A stretch of DNA of 64,000 nucleotides. Origin: Silene latifolia (lineage: Eukaryota; Streptophyta; Magnoliopsida; Caryophyllales; Caryophyllaceae). A program made the position numbers and the translations under genes. This document shows positions 23,488 through 36,455 of this stretch, in pieces. Under the pieces are notes generated by a model that was given only the letters and a program-made list of their open reading frames with translations, had not been told where the DNA came from and did not search any database. The first letter of the stretch is position 1. The number at the start of each line of letters is the position of its first letter. The DNA is taken from the NCBI RefSeq assembly GCF_048544455.1, contig NC_133531.1:68424099-68488098 (forward strand). The letters run 5' to 3'.

Positions 23488-25456
23488 AAGTGGTATCAGA
23501 GCGACGATTTTGGAACCTGTAACAAATGAGCCTAAGGAACGTAGTGAGTCTAATAAAATGAACCTGGTGTATGTATATTGGGAGCCCCAGCTGATGCTAG
23601 ATTTTGGGTGAGTAGGCGCCCTCATTTCAAAATCATGGCCCTATTGTGCTTAAGCCAGTCACTGGGTATGGGAATGTTGAGTCGGCAATTATGTGCCTAA
23701 TGTGTATAGTGGTCATACTAGAATTTTTCGTGGTAAAGTTTCTGTTAAAGTTAACATGTGTGAAATGGTTATGTTGGAATCACATGTGATAAAGTTCCTA
23801 ACGGAGCTAATATGAGTGTGATGATAATGAGAAATGTGAAAGTTTGGACACGAATAGAAGTGTGTGTGTGAAAGTGTAGGAGTGCGGGATAGTGTATGGA
23901 ATGTGGTGATGGTCGTAGTTGCTTCAAGTTGTTAGTAATGGTAGTTTCTATAAGAGTTTATAAGTCTTATAATAGTAATAATAATGATAGTTAACGAGTT
24001 GTGGATTTGTGAAGATAGTTATCAAAATAGTAATGGATGAATGTGATATATGAATGGTTGAAAGCTTCCGCTTTTGACATGATTAATATGAGTAGACTAA
24101 TTTGTTTATGCTGAGGCATAGTTGCATTGCTAATAGACTCAGATGATACATGATAATTTAATGTTAAATGAGTGCTTAGAGCAATATGATTATAAGTTCC
24201 ATTAGTGAAGTTATAGACAAAGGATTAAACATGAAATAATTTGTTAATGGTATGCGTGAATGGTTTAATAGTATGGTAAATCGTTTTGTACGATGATTGC
24301 TATAGAATGGGGTGAAATATATCGTGGTTGGGTAGAACCGTTGCGTTACATTTGAATGGTAGTAAGGTGCTGTGAATGATTATAGTAACCTGTGACGATT
24401 TCCGAATTTGGTTTGGAATCGACACGTGTTGTTGTTTTGCAGGAATCTTAGTAAATCTCGTAGTTCCAACCATGTACCTAACCTTGCTTGACCGAGTATG
24501 AGTGCCTACTAGGCCGAGTAGACTTCACTCGATCTATTTAGGAAGCTATAACGTTGAGGAAGTAGGAATTTCCTACGGAAACTCGACCGAGTAGCACCTA
24601 CTCAATCGAGTACCCTACTTACTCGATCGAGTAAGGCTACAGTACCGGAAAATTTCACGGGTTCAAAACCCTTTCTTTTGCTTATTTCCTTATTCCTGCT
24701 CCTATTTCCGCAAACCCTAAATCTTTTTCCTCTCAAATTTCTTGTTGCTTGCTACTTGTGTTGCCTCAATCTATTGATTTCTTTGCTTTGATTTGTTCTT
24801 TTACTTCCTAATTGATCAAGGTATGAATGTTTCCTTTATTTCAATGTTTTTGGTTAATTGGAATCACATAGGATGATAGAAATTGTTGGAAAATTGATTT
24901 ATATGTGCCAAATCTTGTTTGTAATTGTTGTCATATGTTCTATTTGTTTCAATTTGTTGATTATTGATGTAGTTGTGCCAAAAATCGAATGAAAAAGGAG
25001 GGTTCTATAACTCGAAATTTTAGGGTTTGGTGAAATTGAATTGATTTTTGATTAAATATTGCATATAGAATGAAGAAATTTGAGTAATGTATGTTGTATA
25101 TATCATATGTGGAGTTAATTTTTGTGATTTTCACCCCTAAATTTGTCTTAAAACGCCGTTTTAAAAGTGCCCCAAACTGAAATTCGTTCCATATAATTGC
25201 AAATTTGGGTGGTATATGAATGTGTTTTGAAGGTTCGAGTCCTAAAAATAGTAGTGGATGAGTTAATTCATGTTAATTATGTCAAAATTTTCACAGCTGT
25301 AGAGTCCGTCTGAGCTATAAGAATTGGAATTTTACTTGTAAATTGGGAATTGTTGGTGATAGTATGTACTTAGATGATTCTTTTATGACCAAACATGTAT
25401 GCTTTGTATGTTTTAGTGTATATGTGGTGGTATATTTAAATTGTATGTTGAAGCAG

Positions 25457-28400
25457 ATGCCGAGACCAACAGTAGGGACCAGACAGAGTAAGAGGGGAAG
25501 GGCTTCTGAGCCCGAAATTGGGGAGGGAAGTGGACCGGTAGTTCCAACTGTACCCGAATATCCGTCTGTGGTATTTGCAGACTCCACACAACGGGGAAAG
25601 TTTGTAGCCTTACAGTCCCGTAAGATGAGACCGACCCGCTGTATTGACACGACCCTCTTGGATGATCTGGGTATTGAGACTGACGTCTGACACATCTTTG
25701 AGACCTTGGGAGTTCACCGGAATTTATCGCCTACGAAAGCATTCGTATGCCTTTCTGACCCTCGAGTTCATGAGCTCGTTTAAGTACGAGCCGGTGGAAC
25801 AAACTGTGCAGTTCCGCCTCATAAACACCAGCTTTGTCTTGACCATGGACTTATTTGCTTCCCACCTTGGCTTGGCTAAGCTTGTCGAGGGAGCCCTTTG
25901 TGACATACTGACTGAGTGTGAGTGTGGACATAGCCCACCTACAGGTCCGGTTCGATCTGTGGACGTACAACGGTCTTTTGAAAGCCACGCTCGGCGGCGT
26001 AAAAATGCTTTCGACCGGATCGTTTTGGATCGGTCGGTTTCGTCTCGGTAAGGGTCTCGAAACGATTAGAGATGTTCGGAGTCACCACCAAGCATTTGTG
26101 GGATGCTTGGAACCCGTTCTAAATCCACTTTATACCTCGGTCAAATCGAAGCACAAAGCAACGTTTGACATAGGTACTAAAGATAAGGAAATCGTCCCTC
26201 TTTAGCATCCTATCTCTAGAATGACTCTCGTACGCCCTGGATAAGGCCGTCCACTATCCAAAGTTTCTGAGTAAGAGGTGAAGGTACGTATTGGGAAGCC
26301 CTTTAATCAGACACCCAATCCAGCCTGCGGTAGCGGCCTCTACTGATCGATCTTGGTTGGTTGAATGCAAAAGTTGATAAAACGGTTTAAATGCATGAAT
26401 GCGCATCCAATAATTTAAACCTAACATGTGAGAGCTTTCTAAGTCGGTTGATTTAATCCAAGTATCAAGTATAAGATGTCGAGTTGGATTAATGGTTGAT
26501 TTGCATGCAAGATGGAAATTAAACATCCATTTACCGTATTAGGTTTATGGTGCATAACGTGATCCATTTGTCTTAGTAAAGCATTTTGCAAATATGATTT
26601 TAGATGAGCAAATAGCCTTCTGATCTGTCCTATATCCGGGCTAGCCGGAGTTGGGATCGTCCTAGACTGATACTGGAAAGGGAACAGACCCTGCACCAGG
26701 CGGCCACATGAGGCGCGAGCCTGTTGGCAGTGCAAGGGGGTCTCCCCTGGTTTTGGAAATAAGAAAGAAGGGGCCTGTTTAGGCGCGGGTCAACCCACGG
26801 TTGTATGCCGTGTTCTGACCTTTTGAAAAACGTATTGAAAAATGGGTATTTGACCCGATTTGATTTGAAAGGGTCGTTTAGACCGCATTTATTGATTTGA
26901 GGAACGAGAGTTGAATAATCATCATTATTTTGATGATATTCGGTGTCGGGTTCGACTTGGCAAGCTTGACATGAATAGTTTTGAAAATAATTATGAACTA
27001 ATTGTTTTAAGTTCATTTGAATATCATTAGTCGATACTCATCATCGTACTCGGGTTAAAATTCGGCATGGTATGTAGAACCAAGGATGACTTTGTGTTGG
27101 TGACTAATATGCTTGTTTTAAAAATGTAAAGAAATGATGAAAGGCTTTAAAATACCTCCCAAAATGTAATAAAAGGCTTTAAAATACCTTTTAAATGTTA
27201 TTAACCAAATATTATCACCGAAACACGGATTTAACCGTCATGATATGAGGAACCAAGGGTGAAAAATGTTTTATGGTTAAAACAGATGAAATAAAATAAA
27301 AAAGGTTTGAAAATATTTGAAATGGTAAAAACCGATTACAAATATGAAAATGGATTAAAGGGGAAAGACGAGAACAAAACACGGTTGAGTTCTGACCTGG
27401 GCACTCCATTGAGGCGCGAGCCCTTGTGCACAATAAGGGGCTTCTGCCTCAGGCCAAAACTCAGTTTTGGCTCGTTTATCCCATGTTTTGGATCGTGTTA
27501 TGCATATTTTAGCATGTTATAGTCATAAAACAAATGAAGACATGATAAAAGAAGGATTTTTACATCCTCATACTTACATGTTTGGTTATGGCGAGAAACC
27601 GACGTAAGTGTAACAACTCGTTTGGTTGGAAAAGACTCGGTTTAAAACCGTTTTGGTAAGTAAAAAGAGTGTTTTATTAAGATTAGTGACGGTGTAGTGG
27701 TCGAAGTGGTCGGTCAAGTGATTTAATGCACGATGACGGTACCAAACAATGTGTAAGGCTTGTATTTACGATCGGTAGGTCGTAAATATGCGTCGGATTG
27801 TGGCTTAAGAAGTCGAGTCGAGAATTTTAAGGGAGAAAAGAGGGGGCGGACACTCGCGTAAGTTATCAAATGGGGGCATTTGAGGGGTATTTATAGGAAA
27901 ATGGGTGGTTGTGTGAGTTTTGAGCGACGTGGCCACCTGGGCTGCTCAAAGAGGCGCGAGCCACGTTGCGGGTCTTCGAGTTGTCCTGTCACTTTCACAC
28001 AAGTGCAATCATGATTTGTTCTATCCTAGGATTTGTAGTCACATGTTTGGTACTTGACCATTCATGAATCCGGGAAATCTTAGTATAGAAGGTTTGAAAT
28101 GGTTTGTTTTTTGTGGTTGACTCGGTTTGACTCGTTGTTGGAGTCGGGATTTGAATTTTTGAGTCGGTTTTTGGTCTGGTGTCGGTTTTGACTCTAGTTA
28201 GTGTCATTGCGACCCCGTCGTCGTGCATTAAATACTCCAGGTACTTTTGAAAAGTTTTGAAAAGTTTTATTTTTGAAATCGTTTTAAGTTTTCCGACGTA
28301 AAGTTGTACACAAACTGTCGATCAAACGCCACGATTCCAAAACATGTTGTAGTCCGATAATCATCGGGTGTTTGTTGGAGTCTCAGCAGATACTGGGTAT

Positions 28401-28860
28401 CTACAGTGGGGTTTGCTGCCTTATGCCTTGTATCACAGGGAAATCAGCTCCCACTGCTAGTAACATGTTGATCAATGGTGTGCAACATGTTACCTTAAGG
28501 ATCTTTCTTCGAGCTGTGTCGTGTCTCCTTTACGAGAGATCTGATATGAGTAAGTTGAACTCGCATGAGTTTATGCTTCTGATGGCATACCTTAACCCCG
28601 AGCGGACTGAGAGAGTGACCTTCAGTGCACCCGCTATGGTGTGTGCCAGCCTTGTTTTGATGGCCTCCTCTAGCACTAGGATTCTGAGTTGTGGTGCCAT
28701 TGCCACACGTTTAGCTGAGAAGCTAACTTCTTTTGAGGCTTTTTCGGAGTATATCATTTTGGCCACCCCGGTATCTATCATGGATAGAGCTTATTTCCTC
28801 GACCTGAAATGGTTGAGAACCATGGAGGATGGCAGTTTAGCGTGGAGAGTATGAGGCATG
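25457..28860 (+). pseudogene. Gag-like coding remnants (Athila/TR-GAG type), split by a solo LTR
   Basis: The first part begins MPRPTVGTRQSKRG near 25457 and runs to the solo LTR. The second part, after it (about 28406-28860), contains VTLRIFLRAVSCLLY and a following helical region that resemble the plant retrotransposon ORF1 family seen in Athila-like elements. An acidic tail (DEEEDEDARP) follows near 28940. The family assignment is from recall. The region is clearly broken and no enzymatic domain is present. Confidence 0.55.
25923..28405 (-). mobile_element. Solo LTR of an Ogre/Tat-like Gypsy element, nested in reverse orientation
   Basis: On the minus strand it starts TGTAGATACCCAGTATCTGC and ends TATGTCCACA. 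It is 2483 bp, flanked by GTGAG (25918-25922) and GTGGG (28406-28410), a 5-bp target duplication with one mismatch. The start sequence and the internal block around 26070 (reverse complement near GGTGGTGACTCC) match what I know of Ogre/Tat LTRs. The words AGGCGCGAGCC recur three times. No internal region remains, as expected from LTR-LTR recombination. Confidence 0.72.
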
Positions 28861-30786
28861 AGTTGGATGAAGATACCCGATCCTGAGCATCTCCCACCGA
28901 CGGAGCCCTTACCTGCGGTAGTGGTAGCTGCCGATTCTGATGAGGAAGAGGATGAGGATGCACGTCCTGCGAGGCAGACGTACTTCATCGACCCGGAGAT
29001 CCTTCGGACCATGCCTGATTCAAGGAAGGGGGAGAACGTGAGAGCTGAGGAGGATAAACCAAGGCTAGGGAGAGGGCCGCGCCGATTGAGAGAGAGGGTG
29101 GCTGAGTCATAGCCACATCCGACAACACCACCACAGTACCCGTTTCCTAGTTACCATTTTCTGGACACCCCGGAGACACGGGAGAGCTACCTGGCTGAGA
29201 GAGTGTCCTCTACCTTGATGCTCCGGAATTTGCACGAGATGGCGTATACTCAGGGCATTGGGACCTCGGGACCGCATCCAGTTTGGTGGAGGGGAGTTGG
29301 GGATTACAGCGGGGGTTTCCACTCCTACGAGGTGGATATGTCCACATGAGGAGCACCTCAGTCATACCCCTACGGCGGCTTGACCCCTTGGTATGTGAGA
29401 CCAGATGCTGGAGCCGGTGGTGATGCGGGTCCATCAGAAGAAGGCACCTCGGGCGGTGGTGGTGGAGGTGAGGATGATGTTATGGGTGAGCAGCAGCAGC
29501 ATGAGTGATACTCCTTTTTCCTTTTGTTATGATTGTCGGTTGTGTTGGATATTAGTTTATTTCGCTTTGTACTTATCATATTTGGTTTGTATTGGTGGCC
29601 ATAAGGCCGTACTTGCTTTTCCTAGACTTGTTTTGCCGAATTTGTGGTTGGGTCACCATCCCGATTAGTGATTATGCGATCATATATTGTGTTAGGGAAG
29701 TTTTGAGTAATTTTTGACCTGTGGCCACTCGACCGAGTGCCCTTCACTCGATCGAGTAGCTTCAGGTGTGGCAGCTAGGGGGTATTCTGATCTCGGGTTA
29801 CTCGATCGAGTGCCTAATCCACTCGATCGAGTAGCATTGTTGCAGGCATCTTTCGAAAATTAAATTGTTGGAATGCTTTTATTTTTGCATATTTCGATAT
29901 TTATTATGGTTATTGAAGGTTAGTAACATGTTTGGGTCGACTTATTAGTTATGCTTCGGTTCGTGCTTGACTTATAAATGACGTTTTGTGAAAAATATTA
30001 GTTGGTTCTTATTGCATTCATTTTACTTCCTCAACGTCTACAAGAGAGCCTCATTTATTTATTACCAAAAAGATTTGTTATTTCCTTCATGGACTTTCCC
30101 TAGTAAGGTTTGCATGTCCATCATGGCTGTTGATAATCATTCTCATAAAGTAGCAGGTGTGTATAAGTTAATGTTAGTCGTGATTAGTGAGTAATGTCGA
30201 AAAAGTGCAATATGTGTCAGAGTAAATGAGTAAGTTGTTTGATGGTAAACTTCTGGGACGAAGTTACTTTTTAGAGGGGAAGAGTAATGTCGCAAAAGAA
30301 AAACTGCGAAATTCTAACAATTTTACCGTATGTTTGTAATGTTTTATAATGTCTCTGTTACACTTCAAGTACGAGTTTATAAATGTTTTAATAATTTTGT
30401 TGAGGAAATTGTATATTTAAGTAAAAGATGAATAATTGACGCGTTATAATGAGAAGATGGTCATAATGAGAAGACAATGTCATGAACAATGGCGGGGTTA
30501 TCCTCGGTAGTTTTGCGTTATGTGACTATAAATCACACATTGTTGAACCTGTGATAGGATCGTTTGTTGCATGTGGTGTGTTCGGTAACTCAAGTAGTGG
30601 TTTTCAGAGACTTGAGTATGTGATGTGACTGGACGGTTGATGATGATGACTTAGTGGGATAATGCTTTTAGAGTGTTGTGGACCTGTGACGAGTAAACGG
30701 TAATGTCAACGTTGGTTTCTTGTCGTGTGGTTTGGGGGAGGGTGAGTTGAACTTCAAGGACGAAGTTTTTTTTAAGGGGGGAAGAC

Positions 30787-32097
30787 TGTCGTCCTTTTTG
30801 GGACCCGTTGACCGACTTTGGGGGCATGTGTTAGCCCTTGGGAATGCGTGCAAGAGTTGTCTTGTGTCGTGTTTGGTTTTGGGGATGTGTGGTACTCGAT
30901 AGAGTAGAGGCTACTCGATTGAGTAGCTTGGGTACTCGATCGAGTAGGGGCCACTCGATCGAGTAAGTTAGTTACTCGATCGAGTAGCGTCTTTCCAGCG
31001 AGGGTTTATAATCGTGTTTTGTTAGTATCGCAAATCATTTCTGCCGCTTTCCTTCAGACCTAGATGTCGCCTCCCTCCTTTCCCTTCACCATAATTCCTT
31101 CCATGAGAGCTTTAGAGGATGCTAGTGCCTTGAGGAAGAGTTGCTTGAGTCGGGTAGCGGTCTTAACGCCGATATGCTATGCGTAGTTATGTCATCATCA
31201 TCATCTTTGTCATTGTTGTTCCTTGTAGGATTGTGATGGTAGTAATAGGCTGTTATGCGATTTGTATAGGGGTTGCTTGCTTGGTTGATGTCATGTGTTT
31301 GATCGAGGAGTTGCTGCGGTTGGCTAAAGGTAGGTTTGCCTACTCAGTTCCTGTTGGTTGTTTAATGTGACGGTCGTTGTATTGTTGTTGTGTCAGTATG
31401 GCTGATTGTGTATGGTAATCGGTTGGTGTGTGCTGTTTCTTTGGTTGTTGTTGTAGTGCAACTGTTTGTGTGTGATTGTCTATGGTTCTCGAGGTGCGTC
31501 CTCGGCTGAGTGGAGTCACTCGCGGGAGTGGCTTCACGCCCTAGTTTCGCCCTCCGTGGAACCCGCCACGGGAGGGGATGTGCACATTAATGGGATAGGG
31601 TTACCGCTCAGTATGATGAACGGGGCTTAGGTAGGAACGGCTGCGGTCCCCCACTGGCAGGGCTGGTCCAGTGGACAGTCGGTGACGGTATTGGTTGGAG
31701 GAGATGTGGTCTGTATGTTTATTGTTACTTTCGTATTGTTATGCCAGTGGTTGGTGTGTGTTTTCAGTTACTGACCTTGTGTGGTTGTTTCTTATTTTTC
31801 TCTGTTGTGTCTGCCGTGATCCCTTATGGTGAGCAGTTAGTCTTAGCAGGTGTCGTCTTGGATGGTAGCCGAAGTCTTGGTGGGATGAGTCTTAACGAGT
31901 AAAGACAGAAGTAGTTTATACAGTTTTGATGAGATGTACCTTTTGTATTACTAGTTTGGTTATATCACTTGTAAAACAATTATAAATGTTCTTTTATTGA
32001 CCTTTGATGATTACTTTCCTCGGGCAACCGAGATGGTGATGTCTCTATATGCTAGGGAATGTCTTATTAAGGCTCCTTGATATATGGGGGTGTCACA
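30787..32097 (+). repeat. 3' LTR of the Gypsy-type element
   Basis: 1311 bp and closely similar to the 5' LTR, with the palindrome cluster at about 30890-30985. It ends TGTCACA at 32097. Confidence 0.85.
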
Positions 32098-32130
32098 ATA
32101 CCTTCGATGAAAGTTATTAAATGAGGGTAT

Positions 32131-33410
32131 TGTTGGAATATGTGTCCTCCGACAATAATGTAATAACAACTGTCGATCATGATGATCACATGTTTAAGTC
32201 TCATTTTAAGAATACATATGGGAAGTAATATTTTACTGTCAACTGGTCCACACATATCGGTAATGATTGGCTGACTAGAGTTTGACATTACTGTCGTGCG
32301 ACGGTGGTGATCAGTTGATCCCCTTAGCTCATACCTAAAGGGTAACACTCTTAATTGATTATTTAATTGATCGTATAACGATACGGGTTAATTAAATTAC
32401 TTAAAATTGACGGACGATTTTGGAAGAAATATTTATGTATCTCGTTATAATTTGATTAAACAAGATACGGTCTACGTAATCGAATTGTTTTATTACTTAG
32501 ATGAAATTATTGTTTACAGAAACAGTTGAAACAGAATGAATTGATTATTATAAATACAGAATGTTGTAATTTATAACTCGGGAACTCATTTCGGTACAAG
32601 TAATTATGAATTACTAGGTTAACTTTATAAGTGACATATTTTATTAATATGTTGATTTTTTAATTGTTAAAAATACATTTTATATTCATAATGTCATGGA
32701 ACATGTTACATGTGACAAATTGACAAAATAATGTGTAAAATGGATTTCCCATTTTACACTATACGTGCCGAAATAAGGAGGGAGTATTAGGCTTATTTTT
32801 GTGTTAATTATGTTTAGTGGAAGGCATAATCATAAGACCTAATGCATAGTCTTACATGCCTATAATTCTTGGGAAGATTTGAAGCTCATGCATTGGCCAT
32901 TACCCACCCCTCCTACCCGGTTTTCCTTGTGAAAAGGCCAAGGGTCTTTTGCTCATTTTTCTCTAATATTCACTACATGCATACTAGTGATATTCATTCA
33001 TTCTAACATCTAAAAATAAAGAGTTTTTAGAGAGATTATTCTTCCTTCTTCTCCCTTCTTTTAACCGAAACATAAGAGACCAAATACAATATTTTGGGTC
33101 GATTTTATTTAGATTAATATTATTCTAGTATTAATAATATTAATCTTTAAGGGGTTATCTTGGGTATTATTCCTTGGGAGAGATTCTAAACTTGAATCCT
33201 TTGTTCATCCAATTTTAGGAGAGCTCAAGAACAAGTGAGTAGGAGAACTCATTTGTACCCAATAATCCGAAATTTCTATTGTAAGAATGACGATTTCTTT
33301 TCTTTATCTTTATTCATGTTTGCATGCATAAGATCCAATTTAATTTTATGACTAAATTAATTAAAACATATATGAATATGTTGAGTACAATGAGATATAG
33401 TTTTCTAACA
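32131..33410 (+). repeat. 5' LTR of the gag-only Copia-type element
   Basis: 1280 bp, TG...CA bounded, starting 12 bp past the DODA B stop codon region. Confidence 0.9.
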
Positions 33411-35115
33411 AGCGGTATCAAGAGCCTTAGGTTGTTTGCATGCAAATCGGTTATTGTTTTTCCGAGTTATACGATTAACAAATAAAACTTATAAATTTGT
33501 GTTTATTATGATATATCACGAAATCAATCATTCATGTTAAAGTTTCTGGTCCTAAAATATATTTAGGATATTTTGGTTAATTTATGGCTTTTTTTATTGT
33601 TCATTTTATATAATAATGGCATAAAAAATGTGATTTTATGATAAAAATGTCATTTTTGGACTAAAATTTGCTAAACTTCGAATTTTTCAGTGGTTTTTGG
33701 ATATATTTTCACATATATTATATTTTGACGACCTGTAATTGTTCATAGTTTTATGAGTTCTTATGCTCGAAATATGGATTTTTCATGATAAAATCGAATT
33801 TAAATGGTAAAATAGGTTAATATGAGTAATATTTCGAATCTGGTCATAGAAATTTAGTATATTGTCCCATGCAATTTTACAAGATGTGTGTAAAAAAATT
33901 GGCTATAATATGCATGATTTATGAATTTTTGATGAAAAATCACATAAATAGTGAATTTTTTCTCATATTTTTATGATTATAATTGATAAATCCGATAAAC
34001 CGCAACATTGTTTTTCCCGTTAAATTTCGAAATTTTTAACCTAAGTTTTTGAACATTATGAGTGTCATGGTATTTTTCCAGAATGTTCATGAGTTTAAAA
34101 TTTCAAATTTCAATTTTTTTTGAAATTTTTATGATTTATTTGAAGTTTATAGCATTATATTGTAATTTTGAGTCCATTTATGAACAATTTTAAGAAATTT
34201 AAGTTAATTATTGTCAATATTTTAGTGGAGACTAATTTTGTGTCCTAAGATGGTTAGGGTAATTAACTAATACATAAATATGATTTTATGTAATTTATTG
34301 TGATTTTAAAAGGTTGAATCACGCAAATCCGTAAAAACCGATTAATATACGATATTGGCTCCTTAAAGGCGATTTAGCATAAAATTGGGCATGTTCATAC
34401 ATATTATAATGCTGAATTTTATTTATGATTGTCATAATTTTATTTTATGTAATTTTTGAATTATGTAATTTAACTTAGTATGGCCTTAGTTTTAATTGGT
34501 ATTACCCGAAATGTATGGGAATATCGATTCGGTTGTAATTTATTGTGATCTCGTATCACCGTTTTTGTAATTTAATAGATTTATTTTATTTTTAATTACA
34601 AATGTATAATAGGAAATTATGTAATTTATTTATTCCGGAGTTCCTTGAAGACGGTGCCACTCAAGAAGGCGATCCATTAAAGACGGTGTTACCTCGAGAT
34701 GCGTGCCAAAACCGAAGTTTAAGGGACCAATGGAGTTGGTTTCCGAATTTGTAATAGTTTATTAGATTTACTATTTTAGGAAGGCGATACTAGGATTTAT
34801 TTTTTATGCTTTGCATTTTATTTATATGTTGCATGCATCGCTAAATCGCCATAACTAAAACATGCATTATCATTAAATCAAGTATATCGACCGTGTCAAT
34901 TACAATTATCGTAGTTCACCGCTTTAGTTCACTTAAAACGTGATAGATGATAAATTGACATGACCTCTCGCTAAAATAAACAATTGAGATTTAGCCTTAC
35001 CAAAAAGTAGAAACCATGAAAACCTATTTCGTGAGGGAGTACACTCGGCCACACCGGGGTACAAATCTTGTTACGTAGGGGAAGTGGGTGATAAATGTCT
35101 ATCCACCGAATTCAT

Positions 35116-35380
35116 GTTGATAAGGGATGAATCGGCTACACCGTGCCCAAGTTAATGTGGATTTGGATCATGGACACATTTATTCGAAATTTGGGTTGAA
35201 CTCAACAAAAGTATTGATAAGGGATGAATCGGCTACACCGTGCCCTTGTCGGATGTGTTTTGGGCTAAAGATAAATGTTAATGTAATTTTATCGACCAAG
35301 AGTTCTAAAAGTAGAATCGATTAAAGCGTTAATCCACCAAGTTATATTGATAAGGGATGAATCGGCCACACCGTGCCCAA
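35116..35380 (+). repeat. Short direct repeats in the retroelement leader
   Basis: The phrase TTGATAAGGGATGAATCGGC plus ACACCGTGCCC occurs three times, starting near 35116, 35214 and 35346, with variable spacing. It lies between the 5' LTR and gag, in the transcribed leader. Confidence 0.8.
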
Positions 35381-35558
35381 GTTAATATGAATTTGGATCT
35401 TGGAATCAATTATCAAGTTGGGTAGAGGTCACTAGATAAATGCAATAAAACTTGTTTAAATTAAATTTTACGAGTGTTATTATTATCATGAAAACGACAT
35501 ATGTTTTATTCCTTCTTTTTTTTTTTCGTTTTGTAGACCACTTTTATTTCTCATAATA

Positions 35559-36455
35559 ATGGCCGCTCCAAACACCAACGTCACACCTCTCACTAATGCT
35601 TCATGGCTCCGATCCTTCATGGATCGTTGTAAACTTGAAAAGAATAGGTCAAATTTCTCTAATTGGGATGCCCAACTCAAATTAGCCGCCCAAGGTGACG
35701 ATAAGCTTCGTTACCTTACCGAGGCCTCTCCACCCGAACCTAATGCTAGGTCGAGTGCCGCCACTAGGGAAGCATATGAGGCTTACCACAAGGAGTCCGC
35801 CGCAATGAAAAATGTGTTGATTTTTGCGATGGAGGCGGATCTCCAAAGGAGAGCCTTTAAAATGGGCACCGCTAATGAAATCTATTCCAAGCTTGTGACA
35901 ATGTTTTCACAAACTCCGCGGATCGTCCAATATGAGGCGGCCACGGCATTCTTTGATCTCGACTTTAAGGAGGGCCAAAAGGTTAGCCCTCACGTGCTCA
36001 AATTAATGGAGCTAGTCGAGACTTTGAAGATTCAAAAAGTTGAAATCCCCAAAGAACTCATTGTAGATAGGATTCTACACTCCTTATCAAAAGTCTAGGC
36101 ATATGTTCAATTCCGGGTGAATTTTAACATGCAAGACAAGGACGTGTCTCTTGAAGAGTTGCACAAGTTACTTGTGCAAACCGAAAGAGACATGAGGTTA
36201 AATGTTAACCCACCTAAGGATGTGCTTAACATAAGCACCAAGAGCAAGGGGAAGTTCAAAAAGAATGAGAAGAAGGGTAAGAAGCAAGCTCCCACTTTCA
36301 CCAAGGCTAAGACTTTTGAAGTTAACACTTCCAAAACCAAGAAGGGTCCTCTTGACAAATGCCATTATTGTAATGGTGTTGGACATTGGAAGAGGAATTG
36401 TTCCAAGTATCTTGGTGACATCAAAGCTGGAATGATCACTCCAGTAGGTAAATGA
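35559..36455 (+). pseudogene. Copia-type gag gene with zinc knuckle
   Basis: It starts MAAPNTNVTPLTNASWL, with a helical capsid-like region through about 36098 and a basic stretch before a CCHC knuckle CHYCNGVGHWKRNC near 36358. The overall shape is that of plant Copia gag. No pol follows. It carries about one interruption. Confidence 0.78.

Larger units (their letters stand above)
22185..32097 (+). mobile_element. Gypsy-type LTR retrotransposon derivative, gag-only and non-autonomous
   Basis: It has LTRs of about 1.3 kb (22185-23487 and 30787-32097) bounded TG...ACA. A primer binding site TGGTATCAGAG follows the 5' LTR and a purine tract (AAGGGGGGAAGAC) precedes the 3' LTR. The target duplication is ATAAC/ATACC, one mismatch. 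Between the LTRs I see only gag-like protein remnants and no protease, reverse transcriptase or integrase, so it fits a large non-autonomous, gag-bearing derivative. By-eye LTR divergence is a few percent, suggesting an age around one to two million years. It contains a nested solo LTR (25923-28405). The gag part is broken in several places. It inserted 19 bp beyond the DODA B stop codon. Confidence 0.82.
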
